In this document: positions 54,113 through 62,710 of the stretch, one piece after another
How positions within the stretch are numbered: position 1 is the first letter of the stretch
Layout: the number at the start of each line of letters is the position of its first letter
Assembly (NCBI GenBank): GCA_030425805.1
Contig: JAUHZC010000002.1
Span: 285,020 to 349,019 of the forward strand
Reading direction: 5' to 3'
Origin: Alphaproteobacteria bacterium
GTDB taxonomy: Bacteria; Pseudomonadota; Alphaproteobacteria; JAUHZC01
DNA length: 64,000 nucleotides
Notes under the pieces: generated by a model
The model's input: the letters and a program-made list of their open reading frames with translations, nothing else
Told to the model about the DNA's origin: nothing
The model's database searches: none
Program-made: the position numbers and the translations under genes

Positions 54113-55190
54113 TTTTTTTCCTGACCAGTTGAATTAAGAGATACTCAGCCAGGATTTTTGGATTTTCATGGGAGTTTACCAGCATAAAAACACCAACTTT
54201 AGTCTTTCGATTAATCCCAATATAGGACCGGTATCCTCCTGTCATCCCAGAACTCCAGGTTACCTCTATGTCAGGTGTCAATTTTCTTGAAAACCAGCCA
54301 AGTCCAATATATTTCGCAGGTTCTACCTCTTCAGGCTTTGCTTGCTTTTGAGGCTCCAGAGAAAGCTGAATGGCCCCTCGAAGGCTTTTATCTCCCTGCC
54401 CCAAAAGAGCCTTGAGATATTTCATCATGTCTCTTCCATTTGAACGAAGAGCACCAGCTCCCTCAATAATGGGGATGTCCCAATTTTTTGTGGCTTGCCC
54501 CAAACCATTATGCCCTGGGATGAGATATTCTTTTTGCTTTATTGTTGTTGTAATATGGGTTTCTGTCATCTCTAGAGGATCCAAAACTCTATTTTTAATG
54601 AGGTGAAAATAGGACTTTCCCTGGGCCTTAGCTAAGGCAAAGCCTAAAAGCCCAAAACCCACATTTGAATACTGATGAACTGCACCAATATCTCTAGATA
54701 ACTTATGCTTTTTCAAAAAGGTATAGAGGTCTTTTTCACAAAGATCAGCATAGGGATTCTGAAGATCTTTTGGTGCGTACGTCTCAGGCACTTTTGGCAA
54801 TCCTGAAAAGTGTGTTGCCAAGTGGATTAACTGAATTTTCTTCCCATTACGCTCAGGAACAATTGTTTTTGGAGGAAGGTATTTTTCAACTGGATCCTCA
54901 AGCTTGGCCTCCCCTTTCACTACCATATCAGCAAGGAGTGTTGCCGTTAGTGTTTTTGTAATTGAGCCAATTTCAAAGAAAGTTCTTTCTGTAACAGATC
55001 GACCATCCATCCCCTCAACACAGAAAATCTGCCCCCTATTTCCCTGCACAATACCAACAACAGCCGCTTTTCCATGAAGATTTGTTACTCGTGTTTTTAT
55101 AAGGCTCTGAATACCTTTGTGGGGCATAGATGTTGCAAGCAAACAGAAAGTGTTAAAAACAAGAAATGAAAAAATAAAAACTTGTCTCAT
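54102..55190 (-). CDS. Secreted serine hydrolase, class C beta-lactamase-like
   Basis: Penicillin-binding-protein-fold hydrolase of 362 residues with a signal peptide (MRQVFIFSFLVFNTFCLLATS). Ser76-x-x-Lys79 in EIGSITKT is the nucleophile motif, Tyr174-Ser-Asn176 in HQYSNVGFG the second, and a WSSGMTGG segment lies near the third motif region. The sequence is closer to broad beta-lactamase-related esterases and peptidases (EstB/AmpH-like) than to true AmpC enzymes. It could act on muropeptides or D-amino peptides in the periplasm. Substrate not determined. Confidence 0.85.
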   Translation of the reverse strand: MRQVFIFSFLVFNTFCLLATSMPHKGIQSLIKTRVTNLHGKAAVVGIVQGNRGQIFCVEGMDGRSVTERTFFEIGSITKTLTATLLADMVVKGEAKLEDPVEKYLPPKTIVPERNGKKIQLIHLATHFSGLPKVPETYAPKDLQNPYADLCEKDLYTFLKKHKLSRDIGAVHQYSNVGFGLLGFALAKAQGKSYFHLIKNRVLDPLEMTETHITTTIKQKEYLIPGHNGLGQATKNWDIPIIEGAGALRSNGRDMMKYLKALLGQGDKSLRGAIQLSLEPQKQAKPEEVEPAKYIGLGWFSRKLTPDIEVTWSSGMTGGYRSYIGINRKTKVGVFMLVNSHENPKILAEYLLIQLVRKKISL

Positions 55191-55246
55191 TTGAGGGCTT
55201 TCTTTTTCTTGTTTTTATAGCGTATTTTCTAGAAGTTTAAAAGGAT

Positions 55247-56008
55247 TTATAAATACCGACTTGCCCAACTGGCAACAACATTTGCAATGTATTGGGCGTC
55301 TTCAGGGTCTGTAAGTAAATGGCCCATGGTATCAAGAGAAACAAAGCTTTTGGGGTGACGGGCATGGCTAAAAATATGAGCAGCCTGCTCGATGTTCACC
55401 ACATCGTCCTGGGGGCTATGGCAAACCAAAAGAGCTGCCTTCGTTTTTTTGAGAACGGCATCCGTTTTCTGCTCATTCAAATCTTCAACGAACTCCTTTC
55501 CCATCGTGAACTTCCGACCTGAAATTTCCACCTCAGCTTGACCTTCATAGCAGAGGGTTTCTACCATGTGTTCAAAATGGTGCTTCACATGTTGGGGGTT
55601 ACAAGGTGCATTTAATGTTGCCACAGCTGTCACGCTTGGAATGCGGGAAGCTGCATAGAGAACAGCCGCACCACCAAGACTATGCCCTACAAGAAGCTTG
55701 GGGGCTTCTTGTAGGCCTGCCAAGAATTTTGAAGCGGCCACCAAATCTTCTACATTGGAAGAAAAGGTTGTCTCTCCAAAAGAGCCCTCACTCTCTCCTA
55801 AACCTGTAAAATCAAAGCGCAGCATCCCAATCCCTTGTTCTGCTAAGAGCTTTGAAATGCGGCTGGTTGCAAGGTAGTCTTTAGAGCAAGTGAAGCAATG
55901 GGCAAAAATTCCCCACCCTTTGCAAAGACCTTCTGGTTTATCAAGTTTTCCTGATAATTTTTTGCCTAATGATCCTACGAAGATGACTTTTTCAGAAGAA
56001 ATGGCCAT
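55247..56008 (-). CDS. Alpha/beta hydrolase
   Basis: A 253-residue serine hydrolase. The nucleophile elbow is GHSLGG with Ser110; LRFDFTGLGESEGSFGET is the oxyanion region. The likely acid aspartate is in CHSPQDDVVNIEQA and the histidine in TMGHLLTD. Many proteins of this subgroup are fused to an OsmC domain; this one ends at the hydrolase, as a stand-alone form. No signal peptide is present, so it is cytoplasmic. Substrate unknown. Confidence 0.85.
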   Translation of the reverse strand: MAISSEKVIFVGSLGKKLSGKLDKPEGLCKGWGIFAHCFTCSKDYLATSRISKLLAEQGIGMLRFDFTGLGESEGSFGETTFSSNVEDLVAASKFLAGLQEAPKLLVGHSLGGAAVLYAASRIPSVTAVATLNAPCNPQHVKHHFEHMVETLCYEGQAEVEISGRKFTMGKEFVEDLNEQKTDAVLKKTKAALLVCHSPQDDVVNIEQAAHIFSHARHPKSFVSLDTMGHLLTDPEDAQYIANVVASWASRYL

Positions 56009-56197
56009 TTCTATCCCTAATTTAGATTTTCATAGTGTACTGAAAAACAGTTTCAAAAGGCTGAAAAAACGAAGGGAACTTTCCTTTTAGAATAAAAATC
56101 AACCCCTGAGAACCCTTTTTATTTCCCATAAAAGCAAATAAATATTTTGTTTTTATGAAAGTTTTTTTCTAAACTTTTATGAAGTTACGGATAAATC

Positions 56198-57037
56198 ATG
56201 TTGAAATTTTTTGTTATTTTAATGTTGTTAGGGGCTTCTGCTGGTGTGCAAGGGGCTAGTGAGGATGAAGAAGGTGCTCCCAATGATCCGTCTCGCCTCG
56301 ATTACGATCTGTCACAAGATCCTCTTGCTCTGGCAGCCCGTGGTCTTACAAGGACAGATACGGTTGGAAGTGGAAGTTTCCATATGGCTGCCTTTCCATT
56401 TGGACAGCCTGATGATGACGATGATGATGACGAAGAAGCAGCAGTCGCAAGGCCAGCAGTGCCTGCAGCTTCCTCTTCAGCTGAATCAGTCTTCTTAAGA
56501 AGGGAGCTTCATCTTGCAGAAGCGGCCATAGAAGCCTTAAGGCGGGCAAATGCATTATCAGAAAAAATCTGGCGTGAGCGAATTGCTGCAGAAAATCATG
56601 CAGCAGCAGAAGAAGCACGTGCAGAGGAGAGAGAGCGCTCAAAAAGGAAAATTGGAACAGCTTTAGGGCGTGAAGCAGCAACAAGTCTCCTTTTGGCAGA
56701 AGAGCAGAGAGGGCGAGCGGCAGCAGAAGAGGAAGCAGCATCCCTTCGTGCCCAGGTTGCAGCCCTTGAAAAAGCACTAGAAGCTGCAAGAGCTGCAGGC
56801 CCTGCCGCAGCAACGCCCCCAAGAGCTGCAGCCGCAGCTGCACCGACACCACCAACAAGAAGGAAACGGCGCCCACGTTTGAAGCTCAGAAGAGCAACGG
56901 GGAATCGCCCTACTGATGCAGCTCCTGCACCAGCTGGAAGGCCTGCTAAAAGGCGTTCTGATGGGCGTCATGTGGGGCACCCTAGGGAATTAGCCCATCC
57001 CAGAGGCACCCGAGCAAAACCTGCTAATAATATGTAA
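56198..57037 (+). CDS. Secreted Ala/Glu/Arg-rich coiled-coil protein
   Basis: No family recognised. The 279-residue product has a signal peptide (residues 1-20), an acidic run of Asp and Glu at residues 72-80, a long charged helix likely to be a coiled coil at about 98-200 (RRELHLAEAAIEALRRANAL and similar), and then a strongly basic, Pro/Ala-rich tail from residue 221 (TRRKRRPRLKLRR). The tail could bind nucleic acid or acidic surfaces. It is the first of three consecutive secreted-protein genes on this strand. The composition alone is unusual for a periplasmic protein. Confidence 0.68.
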   Translation: MLKFFVILMLLGASAGVQGASEDEEGAPNDPSRLDYDLSQDPLALAARGLTRTDTVGSGSFHMAAFPFGQPDDDDDDDEEAAVARPAVPAASSSAESVFLRRELHLAEAAIEALRRANALSEKIWRERIAAENHAAAEEARAEERERSKRKIGTALGREAATSLLLAEEQRGRAAAEEEAASLRAQVAALEKALEAARAAGPAAATPPRAAAAAAPTPPTRRKRRPRLKLRRATGNRPTDAAPAPAGRPAKRRSDGRHVGHPRELAHPRGTRAKPANNM

Positions 57038-57052
57038 TTTTTGGAGAGTTTT

Positions 57053-57502
57053 GTGAAGCTCTTACTTCCTTTAATATGTCTTCTTCTAACAACACCTAAA
57101 AATGCAATTGCAGCAGCAAGTGAACCGGCAACAGTTCCTAAGGCCTCAAGTTCAAGTGTACGCCGTATTACAGAAGCAGATCGTGATCCTGAGATTACGG
57201 CTCTCCAAAAAGACAGGGTAAGCCTTATGAGAGCTATCAATGCACTACGTTTTGGAATCCGAAACCCTGATACTGGACGGGCCTGGGCACTCTCAGAAAT
57301 TGCACGGTTCTATCACTTACCTTACCAGGAACTCCACGTGGTTTTTAAACGCCCTTATCTGCGTGAGGAAGTATCCGACAGCAACAATAAAAGACGAGAA
57401 GAAGCGCGAAGAACCCTTCCTTCACACATTGCTATGCTCCGGACGATCTATAATGCCATGCACGAAGACAGTTATTGGCGTCCTCGATTTCGTGGATGGT
57501 AA
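57053..57502 (+). CDS. Secreted protein of unknown function (149 aa)
   Basis: Unrecognised. The GTG chosen has GGAG 6 bases upstream and begins a signal peptide (VKLLLPLICLLLTTPKNAIAA). The mature part is basic, with RRITEADRDPEITALQKDRVSLMRA and a helical centre, then LPSHIAMLRTIYNAMHEDSYW near the end. This last stretch faintly recalls the LSQAMYAIRQQDKW block of the secreted pair at 15,042-16,800, too weak to claim homology. It lies 15 bases after the coiled-coil protein gene and is probably co-transcribed. Confidence 0.65.
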   Translation: MKLLLPLICLLLTTPKNAIAAASEPATVPKASSSSVRRITEADRDPEITALQKDRVSLMRAINALRFGIRNPDTGRAWALSEIARFYHLPYQELHVVFKRPYLREEVSDSNNKRREEARRTLPSHIAMLRTIYNAMHEDSYWRPRFRGW

Positions 57503-57510
57503 AAACATCC

Positions 57511-57539
57511 TTGTCAGGGTAAAAATAGAACGATAGACT
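57511..57539 (+). promoter_or_regulatory. Candidate promoter for the third secreted gene
   Basis: TTGTCA and TAGACT are separated by exactly 17 bases, just after the stop of the preceding gene and 33 bases before the next ATG. One of the better promoter matches in the window. Confidence 0.5.
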
Positions 57540-57572
57540 TTTTATATACTCATTTTTTACTTGGGTTTAAAT

Positions 57573-58022
57573 ATGAAGATCTTTTGTTTTTTACTTTTTT
57601 TCTTTGTTTCAATCCAACTATGGTCAGCAGCTGATAAAGAAGCAAGATCCGCTCCCTGCGGAGGATGCGCTAAAAGTGTAGAATTACGGCCAGGAAGCCC
57701 CATGCCTGGAACTCCAGAAAAAGATAAAGCAGAAAATGTAGCTCATTATGAACTCCTCAATGCCCAGACAATTAATGGGTCTCTGCACCTACAGGCTGAT
57801 CATGTTCGGAAAGCACTAGAAGATGAGGGGGTTGACCCCCCTGTCTTTGATCCGCGCCCCCATCCTGTACTACATATCCCCAGTAAATTTTCAGGAGATG
57901 AAGAGCTTATAGAAATGCTTAAGCGCCAAGATGAAATAAGGCGGATCGAGACAGAGAATCAGGATCTTGAAGGTTATATTGAAGCGCTCAAGGCGCTACT
58001 CTCTAGGGAAGATGCTTCTTAG
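57573..58022 (+). CDS. Secreted protein of unknown function with a CxxC pair (149 aa)
   Basis: Unrecognised. The signal peptide is MKIFCFLLFFFVSIQLWSAA; a start four codons earlier is possible. Early in the mature protein is APCGGCAKS, a CxxC pair that could bind metal or be redox-active, though no thioredoxin-like fold is evident. A predicted helix (KPRHPVLHIP excluded) begins around GDEELIEMLKRQDEIRRIETENQ and runs to the end as a possible coiled coil. It has its own candidate promoter and ends next to an interspersed repeat. Confidence 0.66.
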   Translation: MKIFCFLLFFFVSIQLWSAADKEARSAPCGGCAKSVELRPGSPMPGTPEKDKAENVAHYELLNAQTINGSLHLQADHVRKALEDEGVDPPVFDPRPHPVLHIPSKFSGDEELIEMLKRQDEIRRIETENQDLEGYIEALKALLSREDAS

Positions 58023-58040
58023 GACAAAGACAAAAAAATC

Positions 58041-58168
58041 CCGGGCTAGGTCCGAAGTTTCAGGGCGAGAGTGCTGGGGTTTCTTCTTTCTTTGTCATCG
58101 CAAGCCCTGAAAGGGCGTAGCGATCCGCAAGATATATGGATTGCCGCGTCGCTTATGCTTCTTGCGAT
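58041..58168. repeat. Second locus of the interspersed inverted-repeat family
   Basis: The segment contains the same order of parts as the acnA-sdhB intergenic region: a decayed CCCGG palindrome, a CTGGGGTTTCTTC...TTTGTCATCGCAAGCCC stretch nearly identical to 21,425-21,457, and one repeat unit (about 58,094-58,168) with inner arms GCGATCC and GGATTGC. The closing arm is degenerate. The two loci are about 36 kb apart, which points to a dispersed family. Confidence 0.75.
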
Positions 58169-58238
58169 CTTTCTACACCACTCCAATCTCCACTGGAATT
58201 TCAAAAAGCCATTTCAAATAAGAGTTTTACTGCAGGAA

Positions 58239-58982
58239 CTACTTCTTTGATTGTTCTTCGCGAATGATTTTTTCAACTTGCTCATTCACAACCCAGCGCA
58301 CAACAGAAGCAAGGTTTGCATCCAACCAAGATTTGAGCATCGGCTTCAGAAGTTCTTGTGTCAATTGCTCAACAGATTTACTTCCGACACTCTGTGTAGA
58401 AGAGCTCTGAACCTCAATTTGAGAGGACTTCATTCTTGAAAGCTCTGAAAGGGCTTTTTTAGACTCATCTGCAACAGAAGAAGATACAATTAAATCAGAC
58501 TCATCGGAACTCTCCGAAGAAGATGAGGAAACCTCAAAAGAAGAACTCTCAGACTCAGAGAAGTGAACCACATTGTCATTCGGAATGCTCTCAGAGGAAG
58601 AGGAGGAAGAAGACGATGAGGATGAAAGCTGGGAAGAATCTTGTTCTTCTGAAGAGCTTACAACAAGCTTTGCTTCTTTCTCATTATCAAGGCTTGAGAT
58701 TTCATCATCTACCATATCTGTGAGATCAAGCACTTCATCTTCAGATGAATCTGAAGAAGAGGAAGTTGATGATGCCTTCACAGATGAGGATGAAGTGAGG
58801 TCTTGTGACTCAGATTCTGAATGTGCTGCGCTTGAATTATTAACAACCATACTGATTCTCCCTGATGATGTTGTTGATTGACTTGATTTTTTGGACTCAC
58901 TTGATTCTTCTGAAATCATATCCCGAATAGATGCCAGAATATCTTCCATAGAAGGTTCTGCGTGAACGCGTTGGGAACTCAT
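58239..58982 (-). CDS. popZ: PopZ-like polar organising protein with serine-rich linker (DUF2497)
   Basis: The 247-residue product has the two conserved ends of PopZ: an N-terminal helix EPSMEDILASIRDMI (residues 9-23) that in Caulobacter binds partner proteins, and a C-terminal oligomerisation region SVEQLTQELLKPMLKSWLDANLASVVRWVV. Between them lies about 170 residues composed mainly of Ser, Glu and Asp, with runs of up to twelve Ser, where Caulobacter PopZ has a Pro/Glu/Asp-rich linker. PopZ forms polar condensates that anchor the chromosome origin. It lies 10 bases after the TolC-family gene. Confidence 0.88.
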   Translation of the reverse strand: MSSQRVHAEPSMEDILASIRDMISEESSESKKSSQSTTSSGRISMVVNNSSAAHSESESQDLTSSSSVKASSTSSSSDSSEDEVLDLTDMVDDEISSLDNEKEAKLVVSSSEEQDSSQLSSSSSSSSSSSESIPNDNVVHFSESESSSFEVSSSSSESSDESDLIVSSSVADESKKALSELSRMKSSQIEVQSSSTQSVGSKSVEQLTQELLKPMLKSWLDANLASVVRWVVNEQVEKIIREEQSKK

Positions 58983-58992
58983 ATTCTTTCTC

Positions 58993-60423
58993 CTATTCTC
59001 CTAGGCCGCCAATCCACTTTCCGCGGACCTTGTTGTAGTATCTCTCTACGTTATGCTGTTTCACATCTAATTTCAAATCATTTGCATGGAAACGTCCCAT
59101 ACTTGCCAGTAACCGGCATGCCTGGATGCGCTCATCCTGTTCAGCGTTGATTTTCGCAACCTCTGCTTGGATGTATTGGTCTTCAGCAACTGTCACATCA
59201 AGAAGACGAATTTCACCAGCTTGGAACTCTTGGCGACGCCCTTCCAAACGCAATTTAGCAGCCTCAACACGAACTTTCAATTGTTCCAACTGTTGCTTGA
59301 GGTATTTCCACTGATTCCAAGCTTCAGCAACTTCGCGGACAATTTCTGTGCGCGCACGCTCTAGTTGGCGACGAGCTTGAGCCTTGGACTTCACGCTTTT
59401 ACGCAGCCCTGACCATTCCGCTCCTTTTTGATAGATAGGAACTGTGACTCTTACAAGGGCCTGTTGAACATATTGCTTATTGTCATTATTTGATGACGTT
59501 GAAGTTTCAACGTTAGACTTATTGCGATTCAATGTTGAGGATGCTTGAAGGTCAACTTTAGGCAGGAAAGAGGACCGTGCAACACCGACCCCTTTTTCTG
59601 AAGCCTCTAAGCGATGCTTGGCATTTCGCAAGATTGGATGCCGTCCCAATGCTGTTCGTGTTGCCTCTTCTAAAGATTGTGGAAAAAGATCCGTGGGCAA
59701 TTCTGGAAGCTTCATTCCCTCCACATTTGGTGTACTTCGGGTAATTTGTGTAAAAGCGGCCTTCCTGACTTCTAGATCTCGCTCTGCAATGATGCGCCGA
59801 TCAACAGCGGCAATATAATCAACCCGAGCTTGCGCCACATCTGTTAGAGACTTTTCCCCCACATCGGCCTCTGCCTGGATCAGGCGGAGTTGTTCTTTCA
59901 ATCGCTTTTCCTGGGATTGGTTCACTCGCACCTGGGCATGGGCTTTCAGAATTTCAAAGTAAGCTTGGGCTCCAGCGAAAAGAGATTTTTGTTCTTCAGA
60001 ATAAAACTCTCCAAACCCGGCCCTCACTGTGGCTTTCGCCTGGGCCGTTGAGTAAACCGTTTTTCCACCCTCAAAGATATTGTATGAGGCGGTGGCTTGG
60101 GTGGCATTCACGACATCACGCTTGGCATTAATTTTGTCGCCCAAAATAGTCTCCGGCTTTGGACGCGTCTTCGTTCGCGTCGATGTAATCGTATTCGTGA
60201 CAGAAAGCTCTGGGCGCCAACCACTGAGTGCTTCTGGCACAGCTTCTGCTGTCACCTCTTGCTTCGCTAAGTTTTCAACCAGCGTTGGATTTCCCTCATA
60301 GGTATATTTTAAGGCCTCAAAAAAATCGTGGACCAAAGGAAGGTCTTTAGCTTTATCTTCTTCTCCAGCTACTGCGCAAAAAGGAACAAAAATACTTAGA
60401 ATAAACAGAGATCTTAAAATCAT
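58993..60423 (-). CDS. tolC: TolC-family outer-membrane efflux/secretion protein
   Basis: Outer-membrane channel of 476 residues with a signal peptide (MILRSLFILSIFVPFCAVAG). Two repeated halves each combine beta-strands with very long helices (LRLIQAEADVGEKSLTDVAQARVDYIAAVDR; LEGRRQEFQAGEIRLLDVTVAEDQYIQAEV), the TolC layout. The ATG follows a strong AGGGGGAAAG; an upstream frame extension lacks support. It would be the outer-membrane exit for an efflux pump or type I secretion system; the partners are elsewhere. Located 8 bases after the rhodanese gene and 10 bases before popZ, so the three may be one unit. Confidence 0.9.
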   Translation of the reverse strand: MILRSLFILSIFVPFCAVAGEEDKAKDLPLVHDFFEALKYTYEGNPTLVENLAKQEVTAEAVPEALSGWRPELSVTNTITSTRTKTRPKPETILGDKINAKRDVVNATQATASYNIFEGGKTVYSTAQAKATVRAGFGEFYSEEQKSLFAGAQAYFEILKAHAQVRVNQSQEKRLKEQLRLIQAEADVGEKSLTDVAQARVDYIAAVDRRIIAERDLEVRKAAFTQITRSTPNVEGMKLPELPTDLFPQSLEEATRTALGRHPILRNAKHRLEASEKGVGVARSSFLPKVDLQASSTLNRNKSNVETSTSSNNDNKQYVQQALVRVTVPIYQKGAEWSGLRKSVKSKAQARRQLERARTEIVREVAEAWNQWKYLKQQLEQLKVRVEAAKLRLEGRRQEFQAGEIRLLDVTVAEDQYIQAEVAKINAEQDERIQACRLLASMGRFHANDLKLDVKQHNVERYYNKVRGKWIGGLGE

Positions 60424-60431
60424 CTTTCCCC

Positions 60432-60776
60432 CTAATAGGTTGGAATTGTTGGATCGATAGTAAGTGACCAATCCTCAATCCCCCCTTTTAAGCTTGTGAC
60501 CTGAGTATACCCCTGCCCCAGGAGAAGCATGCAAGCCTTCATGCTGCGAAAACCATGATGGCAAATCAGCACGACCAGCTTGTCCTTGGGGATCTCGTCC
60601 TGTCGCTCCAGGATTTGCGTCAACGGGACATGAAGGCTGCCAGGAATCTGAGCGGCCTTGAATTCCCAGTCCCAACGCACATCGACAAGACATATATCCT
60701 CTCCCTTATCAAGGGCTTCCTTTAGGTCTTGTGAAGTGACTTCACTTCTCCCCAAAGGGTCCTCAGTTCTCTTCAT
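60432..60776 (-). CDS. Single-domain rhodanese-like protein
   Basis: A 114-residue rhodanese fold. The active-site loop CHHGFRS contains the catalytic cysteine in the CxxGxR pattern, preceded by the strand KLVVLI. CLVDVRWDWEFKAAQIPGSLHVPL is the usual first half. No signal peptide, so it is cytoplasmic. It may carry persulfide sulfur or be a small stress protein; the substrate cannot be read from sequence. Ends 8 bases before the TolC-family ATG. Confidence 0.88.
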   Translation of the reverse strand: MKRTEDPLGRSEVTSQDLKEALDKGEDICLVDVRWDWEFKAAQIPGSLHVPLTQILERQDEIPKDKLVVLICHHGFRSMKACMLLLGQGYTQVTSLKGGIEDWSLTIDPTIPTY

Positions 60777-60826
60777 TTTGTATTCTACCTCGATCTTCGT
60801 CTTCCTACTAGAGGGAAAAGCAATTT

Positions 60827-61939
60827 CTAGAGCACTTCGCCCGTTGGGGTATAAGGCAAGTCCAAGGCCTGTGCGACTTTTTTATAGGTGATTTGGCCAT
60901 CATGAACATTTAACCCTTCTTGCAAGTGAGGGTCCTTAAGCAAGGCCTCCCGCCATCCGTGGTTTGCTAATTCTTTGACAAAAGGCAGAGTGACATTATT
61001 AAGACCCATTGCTGATGTCCGTGCAACAGCTCCTGGCATATTTGTCACACAATAGTGCAAAATATCATCTACAACATAGGTTGGCTTATCATGTGTTGTC
61101 GGACGGCTCGTTTCAAAACACCCTCCTTGATCGATACTCACATCGACCAAAACAGACCCCTTCGGCATAAGCCCCAGCATTTCTTTTGTAACCACTTTTG
61201 GTGCAGCAGCCCCAGGAATCAGGACAGCTCCAACAACCAAATCAGCAGATTTAAGAAGCTCCTCTACATTACTTTGGGTTGAATACATTGTCCGCAAGCG
61301 TCCATCATAGAGCTCATCTAGAACCCGCAATCTATTCACCGAACGATCAAGGATCGTGACCTCTGCCCCCATCCCCATGGCAATCCGTGCTGCATTTGTT
61401 CCCACAACACCGCCACCAATCACTACAACTTTTCCTGGAGCAACGCCCGGAATTCCTCCCAAAAGAACACCACGCCCACCAGATTCTTTTTCTAGGCAAC
61501 GAGACCCAACTTGAACAGACATCCGTCCTGCCACTTCAGACATTGGCGCTAAAAGAGGAAGAGAATTTCCAGGGCCTGTCACAGTCTCGTAAGCAATAGC
61601 TGTTGCCTTTGACTTAATGAGCCCTTCTGCCTGAATGGGATCTGGCGCCAGGTGCAAGTATGTAAAAAGAAGTTGCCCTTCACGTAGCATGGCGCATTCT
61701 TGTGGCTGGGGCTCTTTAACCTTTACAATCATCTCAGCTGTTTCAAAAACAGCTGCTGCCGTTGGTAAAACCTTTGCCCCTAAGTCTGTATAAGCTTCAT
61801 CTGGAAAGCCACACCCTTCACCAGCGCCTGTTTCCATAACAACTTCGTGCCCAGCCTGTATCAACTCTCGCACACTACATGGCACAAGACCTACACGATA
61901 TTCATGAATTTTAACTTCTTTAGGAACACCAATACGCAT
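60827..61939 (-). CDS. ald: Alanine dehydrogenase
   Basis: Converts L-alanine to pyruvate and ammonia with NAD, or the reverse. The 370-residue product starts [20 protein letters not shown] and has [17 protein letters not shown], the NAD-binding [27 protein letters not shown], and [27 protein letters not shown], all characteristic. It may supply or drain alanine for peptidoglycan synthesis and link amino acid catabolism to the TCA cycle. A TATAAA with AAAGG before the ATG suggests its own promoter. Confidence 0.95.
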   Translation of the reverse strand: MRIGVPKEVKIHEYRVGLVPCSVRELIQAGHEVVMETGAGEGCGFPDEAYTDLGAKVLPTAAAVFETAEMIVKVKEPQPQECAMLREGQLLFTYLHLAPDPIQAEGLIKSKATAIAYETVTGPGNSLPLLAPMSEVAGRMSVQVGSRCLEKESGGRGVLLGGIPGVAPGKVVVIGGGVVGTNAARIAMGMGAEVTILDRSVNRLRVLDELYDGRLRTMYSTQSNVEELLKSADLVVGAVLIPGAAAPKVVTKEMLGLMPKGSVLVDVSIDQGGCFETSRPTTHDKPTYVVDDILHYCVTNMPGAVARTSAMGLNNVTLPFVKELANHGWREALLKDPHLQEGLNVHDGQITYKKVAQALDLPYTPTGEVL

Positions 61940-61987
61940 TTAATAAACCTTTTATAATCCAGATCATAAATACATGCTGATGGAATC

Positions 61988-62710
61988 TCAATCTAGTCCC
62001 TTTTTGAGGTTGAGCTCTGTCATTAATGCCTGAACAGCCTTCTCCGGAACCTCTTGAACTTGCTCTTTTCCAAGATTTTCCAATGAAAATTTCCCATATT
62101 GTATACGTTTTAATTTTTTAATTTTTCCACCCAAAGCTTTTACAATATTCCGGATTTCTCGATTTTTTCCTTCAAAAAGCGTTAAGTGAACGTGGTAAGT
62201 TGGAGTATCATCCAAAATCTCAACCTTCAGCGGTGCATAACGCATACCATCAACAGTCATCCCTTTTTCTGCAAGACCCCACTTTTGGAAAGGAAGATCA
62301 CAAACCGTAACTTCATAAATCCGGGGAATTCTTGTTGAGGGCCTTTCAAGAGCATGGGCAATATCAGGAGAATTTGTAAGAAGAAGCAACCCTTCAGAAA
62401 GATAATCTAACCGTCCTACACTCACAACACGGGGGAAATTCTCAGGCAGAAGATCAAAGATCGTCCGGCGTCCCTCTGGATCTTGGCGAGATGTAATGGT
62501 CTCAATGGGCTTATGAAGGATCCATATTTTTGGAGTTGGTTTTTCTCCTACAAGAACACCATCAACAATCACTTGATCTTCTGGCGCGATTTGCCTGCCA
62601 AGATCTTGTATTGTTTCTCCATTTACCTGAACACGCCCTTGTCGGATATATCCCTCCCCCTCTCGTCGAGAGCAGATGCCGTAATGAGAAAGATATTTTC
62701 CGATTCTCAT
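61988..62710 (-). CDS. Ribosomal large-subunit pseudouridine synthase, RluB/RsuA family
   Basis: A 240-residue protein with an N-terminal S4 RNA-binding domain (RIGKYLSHYGICSRREGEGYIRQGRVQVNG) and a pseudouridine synthase domain with the catalytic motif SVGRLDYLSEGLLLLTN, containing the active aspartate. LFEGKNREIRNIVKALGG is the C-terminal signature. Family members modify one site in 23S (RluB, RluE, RluF) or 16S (RsuA) rRNA; this is probably RluB but the exact target is uncertain. The start overlaps the amidotransferase stop by 4 bases. Confidence 0.88.
   Translation of the reverse strand: MRIGKYLSHYGICSRREGEGYIRQGRVQVNGETIQDLGRQIAPEDQVIVDGVLVGEKPTPKIWILHKPIETITSRQDPEGRRTIFDLLPENFPRVVSVGRLDYLSEGLLLLTNSPDIAHALERPSTRIPRIYEVTVCDLPFQKWGLAEKGMTVDGMRYAPLKVEILDDTPTYHVHLTLFEGKNREIRNIVKALGGKIKKLKRIQYGKFSLENLGKEQVQEVPEKAVQALMTELNLKKGLD

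Noticed and set aside
56346..56876. 176-codon leucine-rich frame antisense to the coiled-coil protein
   Set aside because: A Leu-rich antisense frame is the expected complement of Ala/Glu/Gln-rich codons on the coding strand.
58500..58800. Poly-serine region of popZ as a microsatellite or frameshift artefact
   Set aside because: Both conserved ends of PopZ are in the same frame on either side, so the linker is coding and in frame.
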